Assembly: GCA_947247005.1 (NCBI GenBank)
Contig: OX365944.1
Coordinates: 19,753,501-19,817,500 of the forward strand
DNA from: Spisula solida
Lineage: Eukaryota > Mollusca > Bivalvia > Venerida > Mactridae
Direction: 5' to 3'
Length of the DNA stretch: 64,000 nt
In this document: positions 49,906 through 59,699 of the stretch, piece after piece
How positions within the stretch are numbered: the first letter of the stretch is position 1
How the letters are laid out: every line of letters begins with the position of its first letter
Program-made: the position numbers and the translations under genes
The notes under the pieces: model-generated
What the model saw: the letters and a program-made list of their open reading frames with translations, nothing else
Database searches by the model: none
What the model was told of the DNA's origin: nothing

Positions 49906-51750
49906 TGTAATTCTTGCTGATTGAACCGTTTATTGAGGTCTACTTTGGAAAATACAAAAGACCCATTTAGTTTTAAGATTATGTCATCAATTGTGGGCGT
50001 GACATAGCGTTCTCTCTTCAGTGCTAGGTTTGCTTTTCTCATATCAACACCGAGTCTGATATTATTGGAGATTACGGTTTCGGCGCGATTACTAGGTTCA
50101 AACCCCAAGGCATAGGACCCTTTACCTTTTCAATCACTTCCATTTCTTCAAGCTTGCTGAGATCCTTTTCAACCTCGTCACGGATGAAACGGGATTCTGC
50201 CCGGTTGTTGTGCTACAGGCACTGCAGTTTTATCGCTGTGGAATTTGATTTGTCTGTCTTTGAGTTTCCCAAGACCAGTGAAAACTGGTTTTTACATTTC
50301 ACATAAAGCCACGTATTTATCATTGTCACTTGATACCGATTTGATGACAGGCATGATTCCCAAATCTACTGCGGTGTCATAGCTGATCAAATTTTCTGAT
50401 GATCCATTGGTGACATGGAAATCTGCTGTAGTAATTTTGGAATTTGACTCCACTTCACACACATACTTGCCTTTGGTAGCCAATGGTTTGTTTTGACAGA
50501 AAGCATAAGCTTTTGTATTTGTTTTCTACAGTTGAGGTTTTGGTTTCATCTTTCTTATCAATGACTCATCATGATAGCATTCACTTTCAAACTCACTTTT
50601 GGCACTTTATTGTTTGATATCTTATTTACGTGTGAAATACCAAATGCAACTTCTTCCGACTCTGAATTGATGTCGTAGTCACTTCCATTATGGTCTCCTG
50701 CTATTTCTCGTAAATGTTTATGTGCCTTTGTATTAGTTCTTTTGCGACAGACTGCAATGAAGTGATTCGTTTTGTTACAGTAGTTGCATCGCGCACCAAT
50801 AGCTGGACATTTCTTGTCTTGTCTTTTTAGGTTTGGACATGTGAGGCTTCTATCAGGGTTTTGAGTGAGTTTGCGAGCTGTGTTTTATCTTATTCACAGG
50901 AATGTAATTTTCACTATTTTTTCCATTGATGATGCTTGTTTTTCAGCTATTTCCATTGTTCTTGCCATAGTTAACATGTTCTCTGGTGATTTTTATGATT
51001 CTAAGTATTTAATGCGAAGCTTTTACGAACTGCAACCTTGAACTAACTGGCTTTTGATCTCTTCGTTTTTGTCCATGAATTCACAGTTTTCAGTCCTTCT
51101 CCTTACTTCCGTAACATAACAATCTGTTGTTTCATTTGTTTGTTGTTGAATATTCCTAAATTGGTACCTCTCAAATTATTTTTGAATCATCGTGCATAGA
51201 TCTACCTCATGGTTTATCATAACTTGTGCACGTCAATTCATTCCCTGACCTATAAACCGAAACTTCCATTGCACACGCTTGTGATTCTGGCTGTTGCCAG
51301 CATTCAACCCATTGTTAAAATGTCCTCCAGTTTTTTATCTGGTACTCTTTACACCCTACATCGTAGTTGGCTAGATCTACAGTGCTGTGGATAATAACCT
51401 GTTGTAAAATCACATCATTGATGTCTCCCAAAGTTCTCAGATGGGTCACATGCGTGTCTAATGATTGTCCTTCCTCCTTCTTGTATGCACAAAATGTGTG
51501 AATCTCCATTCTAATATTCTTTGTAGGTGAAAAGTAGGTCTGCAGCACTGTTTTTGTGGCATTTCATATGTGCACACTTTTTTAGCTTCATCATCAATTT
51601 TCATTCCTAGAAATAATTCTCAAGACGATCCATCCACTTCTCCCATCTTGTACCAGCATTGCTTTTGTCCGTTTCCAGGTCAAAACTCCGCAATAATTAT
51701 TGTGGAAGATGGTTCATTGTTAATTTCTTGATCCATCCACTTACAAGAAC
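49906..51750 (-). pseudogene. Older Ty3/Gypsy Mag-type copy (gag, zinc knuckle, protease, start of RT)
   Basis: From high to low coordinate on the minus strand: a gag piece (about 51540-51320, EEGQSLDTHVTHLRTLG); a CCHC zinc knuckle (about 50800-50740, CNYCNKTNHFIAVC); an aspartyl-protease-region piece (50480-50292, SKITTADFHV, SENLISYDTAVDLGI); then the pre-RT region (FTGLGKLKDRQIKFH) and RT start (RKANLALKRERYVTPTIDDI) to about 49917. Frames change several times. It is interrupted by the LTR of the other copy right after the QQELH of RT block 2. Confidence 0.75.
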
Positions 51751-51837
51751 ATATACAATACTAGTAATCCCAGAAAACTGTTTGTTATCCCATTTGTGTT
51801 ATTTCTAAATCCTTGTCGCCAGATGATATGTTCTTAT

Positions 51838-52017
51838 ACAGTATAACATCTCTAGAGTGGCCCTCTGTAGAGCAACAACCTCTCTATAACAACACCTTCA
51901 AAATTTCCCCTTATCTGATATTTACTCTAAATTTAACCTCTGTAGAGCACCAACCTCTATACAACTCCCAATGTTTGTAGCTCCCAAAGAGTGTTGCTCT
52001 ACAAAGGTTGTACTATA
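51838..52017. mobile_element. MITE, acagtacaacctc family, copy 3
   Basis: Left end acagtataacatctctagag, right end ctacaaaggttgtacta, with ctctgtagagcaacaacctc inside. Ends are slightly diverged from the 44115 copy. Confidence 0.7.
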
Positions 52018-52139
52018 CTTGGATTATACTGGAAACGTTATATCAATATGTATAAAGGTCGGACCAAACTATCATATGAAGTACCGGTAATCACAAGTTA
52101 TCACTAAGGGGATCAGGTTAATATCTACACACTGTATAT

Positions 52140-52330
52140 ATATAGTCCGGAGAATTTGACACGACTCTCGACCTTCTTTAGCATAATTAAAACAGCTGAT
52201 ATATTGTCTATATTCATAACAACGGTTGTATGTTTTCTTTAGCGGGAAGTATCATAAAGACGCTCGAGGTGTAAAACCAACACAAATCTCAAGGACCGAT
52301 ACTGTACCATTTACTAGCGGAAATTTATAA
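52140..52330 (-). repeat. Dispersed repeat, partner of 4840-5050
   Basis: Inverted copy; shares gtccggagaatttgacacga-type and gacgctcgaggtgtaaaacc-type words with the complement of the first copy. Confidence 0.65.
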
Positions 52331-52744
52331 ATTCTACGCATGAACCTTGTAATATATTCATGCATAAGGGTCAGGATCATGTCAACTTCTCCATGCTATA
52401 TCAGAGGAACTACCTATACAGCTGCTTTAATTATACATGTATTTATTGTATTAATTTTATTTTAAGCATGTGGACAATTTGAAATCATATATGTACAGCT
52501 GAAAGCTGTAAATGGTTAACATTGGGACCAGAATGTTCTGTTTTGTACTTCAACTGTTTACGTTGTCTTTTACAAAAAAAACATTAGTATCTTGTATTAT
52601 GAAAATGTTGTATTAAAAAGTCATGTATGTAGCATAGGATTAGCATTTTGTGGGTTGTCTGCAAATTTGTCAGATCAGCTTAACAATTGATATGAGATTA
52701 TTTTCATGAAATTGTTCATGTTGATCAAGCTGAAGTTTAAAAAG

Positions 52745-52925
52745 CTTGTTTTTCCATAATTAAAATATAACCTACATTCTGAACCTATGAAAAACGCCGA
52801 TCTGCGCTGGTTAAATGAAAATTTAATCATTACAATTTTACTATTAACAGACATGACGTCATGTCTTTGCGCTATATTTCATCGGCCAATCAAAATGCTG
52901 GATGTTACATTCTAAGTAAGTTAGA
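52745..52925 (-). repeat. Dispersed repeat, partner of 22840-23190
   Basis: ataacctacattctgaa, then gacatgacgtcatgtc and ccaatcaaaatgctggatgt match the complement of the first copy. The gacatgacgtcatgtc core is a 16-bp palindrome containing a TGACGTCA (CRE-type) word. Confidence 0.6.
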
Positions 52926-52939
52926 ACATATTTTGTAAA

Positions 52940-53190
52940 TTTTTATACCCCAGCACAACGAGTTGTAAGGGGGGTATACTGGATTCAGCTTGTATGTCTG
53001 TCTGTCCGTAGACGCATTCTTGTGGACGCAACTCCTACAGTTTTGGCAGGATTTCACTAAAACTTTCACAGATGAACAACCTCAACATGTGCTTGAAGTA
53101 AGAAATTTGCGCTGCAATGAATTTTGGCAGTATTATGGCCCTTTGCCAGTGGGGGTATATTAGTCTGCCGGATGGCAACAGCTCTAGTTA
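52940..53190 (+). repeat. Dispersed repeat (ataccccagcacaacg)
   Basis: Begins ttttataccccagcacaac and ends gtgggggtatattagtctgc, then gatggcaacagctctagtt. It contains a gtctgtctgtccgt run. Ends are partly inverted (tacccc/ggggta). Non-coding. Confidence 0.55.
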
Positions 53191-53779
53191 ATGACTATAA
53201 AGGACTCGCTTCGCTCGCACCACTCTTTTTAATCATTTAAAATTTACTTAATATGTTCTTACTATTACGTAAACAGTAGTTTTCAGACAATTTTTTCTTG
53301 TTTTCTCAAAATGTTGATTTTGTACTTACGACCTTCTAATTATACGCCAGCAATTTAGCTTCCAATGTACAAATGTACTTAATTCCTGCCTCCACCTGTT
53401 TTGAATTGTGGGCCATCTATGAAAGCAAATATGATAGATACATTAAGGCTATCTTTATATAAATACAGTAGTTTAATTACAATTTATTTTACCTTCTCTA
53501 TTTGATATCAAGATGACTGCCAATTCTTATTAAAGGAGGAAACTTAAGTAGTAGTCGGAAGTTTGTGGCATTGTGAGATTTCATGACTTGACTTTATTTA
53601 CTATTGCATAAAACGTATGTATAGAACTAATGCATACATCCTTCAAAGAACAGTGGAAGTGTATTATTGACTTCATTGTCATTTTGTGTTTTATGACAGC
53701 CAAAAGAGACTACCTGTTTCAGCCTTCTTATTTCTTATGCTGATAGCTCCTTTTGGCTACCAAAAGATGATTTATTGAT

Positions 53780-53960
53780 ACAGTCAGAACTCGATACAAC
53801 GACGCTGTTCGTTTCCAAGAAAAATGTCGTTGTAACGAATATGTCAGTATAATGAATTGATACAAAGAGCATTTTAATACTTTTGTCCCCAAATATGATG
53901 TCAGTATAAGGAATGTGTTAGTATATCGGGTGTCGGTATATCGAGACCTGACTGTACATC
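53780..53960. mobile_element. MITE-like element with tacagtcag/ctgactgta ends
   Basis: Left tacagtcagaactcgatac and right gtatatcgagacctgactgta face each other as imperfect inverted repeats of about 20 bp. The interior includes gtcgttgtaacgaatatgtc. About 180 bp. Confidence 0.65.
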
Positions 53961-54022
53961 ATATAACATAAACTATGGAAAGCTATGGTATAACTTGCAT
54001 TTATGTTTTTATGAATATTTGA

Positions 54023-54250
54023 GTCTCCCTCATATGGTGGGGAGACATATTGATTTTGTGTTTGACATTTGAATGGGTGGATAGATGTCACAAAGTTTGT
54101 GTGTGCTCGTTCTCCTTGACCATTAGCCAGATTTAAATGAAACTTTGCATGCATAGTTGGTATCAACTCTTGTTGTGCCATGTTGTCAGGAATTTTGGTC
54201 TGATGAATTTTGCGGGAGTTATGGCCCTTGTTAGGAGACATACAGTTTAT
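54023..54250 (+). repeat. Dispersed repeat (gtctccctcatatggtgggg)
   Basis: Matches pieces near 26190-26300, 26625-26680 and 42757-42890 through gatgtcacaaagtttgt, agccagatttaaatgaaact and gttatggcccttgtta. Non-coding. Confidence 0.6.
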
Positions 54251-54899
54251 TATTTCTACTGTTACTGTATTGTAATCAGTATGCTGATCATACCATGTCC
54301 TTACTCTCTGTCAATGTGCAATATTTCATACTTTACTTGTATAATTATTGAGTGTATAACAAAACACAATCCAGACAATAAACTTTTCATTGATTGGCTG
54401 AGATGGACTAGGCTCCTCCCATAAATAATTTGATGAAGAACAGTTGATTGGACTAGGCTCCTCCCATAAATACTTGATGGAGAACAAAATTTTTCCTTCT
54501 AAATGAAATGTGCCATTATTATTTTTGTTGTTTTCATGTAGTTTCCGCCATTTTCTTCGACAAATTTCTCTTTCCAGAGAATGAATATTTTGTTTCCATG
54601 AAAATCAATGATACATCATGTATTTATCCTTACGACATTCATTTTGTTCTTAAAATATGTTCGTATTTTGTATTATTTATTTGCCAAAACTGACGAGGAG
54701 ATTCCTCATGTTTATTGAAAGAATTTTGGATACATTTTGTAATGGAAGAGCAATACGTAGTTTTTGTCTGGAAGGGGTTTTGTTCATCTTCATTGTGTAT
54801 AATTGTTGATTGAATCAAGACCAGATTGCATGAATGACGAAATTGTACCATTGCTGTAAATAATATTACCAAAAGGGAGGTAATAAAAACTGAAATTAT

Positions 54900-56140
54900 G
54901 TTTTTGTTTTAGTCTGTAAGAGTTGTTCCCCTTCATGCATGATTTGAAGCAGAATATATGTGTCTATTATTTCAGCAAATTTTATCCTTGTAGATGATCA
55001 TCTGTCATGTTAAGTTATTTTAATCATTCAGCTCGGGGGCTATATCCCAATTTCTGACTTATGAAACAAAGACATTGTGAATAATTAGTTTCTTAGAACT
55101 CATAAATGTTTACAATCATTCAATTATTATTTCAAATGCAATGTCATTTGTTGTTTGTAGTTGTACTATGATTCATTCTTGTGTGCATATTGTATAAAGT
55201 GTGGCAACATTCGACTGGGCCTCATGAATATTCTGAATTCCATGCTTTCTTGTCCTCCTGTCACACAGTGTATAAACAAGTCAGCTTCCGGTTATCGCAA
55301 TAAGTTGTACAAATTGAATTGCATATTCTCCCAATAAGTCATACAGTGACCGGAAATTACAGATGCTTTTGCTCACAATATATCATACAAGTTGAATTGT
55401 ATAGTCTCCCAATAAGTCATGCAGTGACCGGAAATTACAGATTCTTTTGCTCACAATAAGTCATACAAGTTGAATTTTATAGTATCCCAATAAATATTTT
55501 ATTAGATTTATACGCTGTTTGTCAGGTTCGTTATTTTAATGAGTCGAAACATGACAGTACAGTAACGAAAATAGGTGTAAAATAATGAGTTACAGTTGAA
55601 TGATGTCGCATAATAACAGAAAAGTTTACAATCGAAAAAAATAAATATACACCACTTGTTTAGACTTTGTTTTGTTTTGCCCCAAAAACCTTAGACCTTC
55701 AAACAGCCATCACACCTTCATTGATTAATAAACATGACGCAGAATTTTTAATTATTATTCAAACAACATTAAGTCAGTGAGTGCGAATCAGTTATCAATC
55801 ATAAAAGTTCTACAGTGTATTATACTGTTTAATGACTGGCAAATCGGAGTAGAAGTTTATGATCTGCATTAAAAGCGTAAATTATACAAAACTGCTGCAA
55901 AAGGCAATAAAAGTTTGCATTTTGTCATTCCAACATGGTACTAATGTGTGTACTGTTCATTTAGTATGCATATAATCATCATCAAATTTATCGTCATATC
56001 TCTTATCATTGCTTGATAGTTTACATTACATGTAGCAATTTACTGGTAGTAATTAATAATTATGATTAAATATACATGTACATTTGTTTATGCTGCAAAG
56101 CTAAATATTTAAAATAAATATGATTTAATCTACATGTTTA
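54900..56140. other. Non-coding stretch
   Basis: Apart from the 78-bp repeat, only AT-rich sequence; no domain, gene or clear element was recognised. Confidence 0.5.
55290..55497 (+). repeat. 78-bp tandem repeat (about 2.6 copies)
   Basis: Unit contains caataagtcatacagtgacc, ggaaattacagat and cttttgctcacaataag. The first copy is diverged, the last incomplete. Confidence 0.8.
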
Positions 56141-56534
56141 CAGTGCCCACCAAAAATAAGTGTACGGTAAAAAATTGTTGCAAAATTGAACTTGGTTAAT
56201 TTATTCAATATATGTTTATCAGACGGTCACATTTATACTAGTTTCTGAAACTACAGTTACCAAATGAGTCAAAATAGAGATAGAAATAAAGATGAAGATG
56301 TTCGGAACTAAAATAAGCATGTGATCAAAAAGGCTAATTTTTATCTTTTGTGACACAGTTACCATTCAAGAGGGACAAAGAAATTTTAGATTTGCATCTA
56401 GGGTACCAATTAATGTATGGCCTTTCCATTTAATAAACATATATATATTGTTGCTTCACTGTTCTGCAAATAGTATTATTACAGACAAGTAAGTAGGCAA
56501 ATAACATCTGAATACTTATTTTTGGTGGGCAGTG
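56141..56534. mobile_element. Tc1/mariner-type MITE
   Basis: Ends cagtgcccaccaaaaataag and cttatttttggtgggcagtg are inverted repeats with one mismatch (position 3), flanked by TA on both sides. CAGT-type ends and a TA target are the mark of Tc1/mariner. 394 bp without a transposase frame, so non-autonomous. Confidence 0.85.
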
Positions 56535-56599
56535 TACGTATATATAAATGCTGTGAAGCTAAATATCTAAAATAAACTGCACACTGTCTGATTATTGGT

Positions 56600-56814
56600 T
56601 TATATAACCACAGGGACTTGCATAATTTAAAAAAAATGAAAACAAAAATCGAAAAAAGAATTTGAAAAAAAAATGAAAACAAATTCAATACTGAGAGCCT
56701 GTATTAAAATATATTTTATTGGTAGGCGATCTACTTCATTTTGTTTTCAAAATTTTTCTTTTCAAATTTTTTTTTTCATTTTTTTTTTAAATTATGCAAG
56801 TTCCTGTGATATAA
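56600..56814. mobile_element. MITE-like element with A/T-rich arms
   Basis: gggacttgcataattt plus A-rich arm at the left faces T-rich plus aaattatgcaagttcc at the right. About 215 bp; outer edges are tatat-type. Confidence 0.75.
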
Positions 56815-56889
56815 CACAGTAGGACTTTGACGCCTCTATCTACCTTCCAACCAGGAGAATAGTTTGAGCCATATACCTGTTTGAGGAAT

Positions 56890-57142
56890 AGTTTATACTA
56901 ATTTATTTAAAGTCGATTGTGAAACAAGTTTTTCCAACTTAAATTAATCACTCTCGACACCTCATTCCTGATGTTATCCATCGCCACGAGGGTATGAGAA
57001 TAAAGAAGCCAGTTTCCCATTTGTGCTGAGGGAATTTCTGGTACCATTTTTATTTCGTCTTTGGTATGACACGGCCAGGGATTGAACCCGAGACCTCCCA
57101 CACTCGAAGCGAACGCTCAACCACTAGGCTATCGAGGAAGCG
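56890..57142 (-). mobile_element. tRNA-derived SINE, family B
   Basis: On the minus strand: gatagcctagtggttgagcg (A box), ggtctcgggttcaatccctg (B box), then a body with gacgaaataaaaatggtacc. A headless copy is at 45585-45770; head-only pieces lie at 32731 and, diverged, near 35170-35260. Confidence 0.78.
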
Positions 57143-57149
57143 GTTTGAG

Positions 57150-58535
57150 GAATCTACTGTATACTAGTACAGACAGGTCTGATAAGCTAAAATGTATATC
57201 ACTAAAATACACATTTTAAATGGCATTTAGCTGACAGATTAATGTTACTATACTATTAGATAGCGTTGGCTAGTCCTTAGTGCACTGGATAAGCGTATTT
57301 GTTACCTGGTAACCTGGTAGGATTCTTGATCGTGGCCTGTAATATGCATCCACTAAAATTTGCCAACAATTTCGATTTTCCTCCACACGTGGAGAAGTTG
57401 CTGGTTCCTTATAGAAGGGCTTGTTAACCAACCAAAACTGATTAGAAAATTTGTATTCAAATATCATCTAATCTGCTTCTTAGTTTTGAAAAATTAATGT
57501 GTTGCATTTTGTATTGACATAATGTCGTCTGTTTCTAGGTAACTGATGAGCTCTTTTGGGCAAGAATAACATGGACATTTTGTACATTTTTTATTCTCAT
57601 ATTGTGTAAGACCCAAAATGCAAACAAAACGGACCGCATTTTTGTCCCATGTCCGAAATCACCAGTACACTATAAGTGAAGTTATCGAAAACAAAAATAC
57701 AAAAAACATCAAAAAGTAAGGCCATTAAAATGCATGTCTTGCGCAAAACCTTGTGCCTATAAAACATCAAGAAGTAAGACAATTAAAATGCATGTTATGC
57801 GCCAAAAAGTACTAAGTTTAATGACTTTTAAAATGCATCGTTTCTTTACCGATCAGACACCTGTCACGTACATGTTAACAATAAATTACCCCAAAACCTG
57901 GAGTTATATTGGCTAACTGTAACTTCACACACGAGTATTATTGATAGTGTTGTCATTTACGAGTTTTAGGGTTTATTTTATTCATGGTATTGTTGAGAGT
58001 CATATAAACAGTCGAGTACTCAATCAAAGTCTTGTTGTTTTATATGATCAGTGATGATTGAATTATTATCATAATAAGAGGTAATTAACAATACACTGAC
58101 CCGTCCATGTACACACATGGTGTCAAAGTCTTAGGGGTCAACGATTTGCTTTGTTGCAAAAGGTCCTCGATGGCAGTTCGTCATGTAATATTAAGCATTT
58201 GTCGTTACACCCTACGAACATGTTTTTATGCACGAGCGCCAAAGATTCTCCAGTACATGTTTTTATGCACGAGCGCCAAAGGTTCTCAAATTAAGGAACT
58301 CATTATGTATATACATGTACTACACGCTCCATGAGGCAATACGTTCAAATAAGGAGTTCTAATAATGATTAAAATTAATGATTAAATTGAATGTATGTAG
58401 TGCACCTTTGACGGAAACCAGGACACCTCGGATACAGTCACCTGTTTGTAAATGTCTACTAACTTGCCCATACCTGGAGGGCTGGGTCTTAATTGGCCTC
58501 TCATTTAGCCTGAAAACAGTGAATACTTAATATTG
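57150..58535. other. Non-coding stretch with two short direct repeats
   Basis: A 45-bp phrase with agtaaggccattaaaatgca recurs at 57700-57800, and catgtttttatgcacgagcg with ccaaag recurs at 58218 and 58256. Otherwise nothing recognised. Confidence 0.5.
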
Positions 58536-58539
58536 TTAC

Positions 58540-59690
58540 GCTCTCTAAATATATCCATTCCTGTCAAGTATTGTATGCTCCTATTGCTATCTCATCCCTG
58601 GGTGCTACTCTTAACTGGTCCCTATCTTTGAATAACATGCTCCCGATTACTCCCTCATCCCTAGATGTCTGTGGGTGCGGCCATGCTCCAAGATGCTCCT
58701 GTATTCCTAGATGATGTGCGGTTTACTAGTCCTTACCTTTTGATCGTATGTTCTTAAAGTCTCACCTCATCCATAGATGCTGTGCGGTTTACTAGTCCTT
58801 ACCTTTTGATCGTATGTTCTTAAAGTCTCACCTCATCCATAGATGCTGTGCGGTTTACTAGTCCTTACCTTTTGATCGTATGTTCTTAAAGTCTCACCTC
58901 ATCCATAGATGCTGTGCGGTTTACTAGTCCTTACCTTTTGATCGTATGTTCTTAAAGTCTCACCTCATCCATAGATGCTGTGCGGTTTACTAGTCCTTAC
59001 CTTTTGATCGTATGTTCTTAAAGTCTCACCTCATCCATAGATGCTGTGCGGTTTACTAGTCCTTACCTTTTGATCGTATGTTCTTAAAGTCTCACCTCAT
59101 CCATAGATGCTGTGCGGTTTACTAGTCCTTACCTTTTGATCGTATGTTCTTAAAGTCTCACCTCATCCATAGATGCTGTGCGGTTTACTAGTCCTTACCT
59201 TTTGATCGTATGTTCTTAAAGTCTCACCTCATCCATAGATGCTGTGCAGTTTACTAGTCCTTACCTTTTGATCGTATGTTCTTAAAGTCTCACCTCATCC
59301 ATAGATGCTGTGCGGTTTACTAGTCCTTACCTTTTGATCGTATGTTCTTAAAGTCTCACCTCATCCATAGATGCTGTGCGGTTTACTAGTCCTTACCTTT
59401 TGATCGTATGTTCTTAAAGTCTCACCTCATCCATAGATGCTGTGCTGTTTACTAGTCCTTACCTTTTGACGATATGGTCCTAATATCTCACCCATTCCTA
59501 GATGATGCGCTGATAATTGGTCATTGCTTTTGGGTGCTAGTTGCTACCCTTTCTATACTAGATGTTAATTGTGCTCTTCACTGGTCCTGGTTTGATGCTA
59601 CGCTCCTAATGGCTCCCTATTAATATAGGTTGTGTTGTTAACTGGTAATTGTTCTTGAATCTCATGCTCCTAAACTGGTCCCCAATTTTC
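58540..59690 (+). repeat. 66-bp satellite array with decayed edges
   Basis: Core 58708-59505: about 11-12 units of 66 bp (tagatgctgtgcggtttact, agtccttacc, ttttgatcgtatgttcttaa, agtctcacctcatcca). They are almost identical; visible differences are gcagttt near 59246 and gctgttt near 59445. On both sides (58540-58700, 59505-59690) the same phrases persist in heavily diverged form. Confidence 0.93.
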
Positions 59691-59699
59691 CTTGCTACG

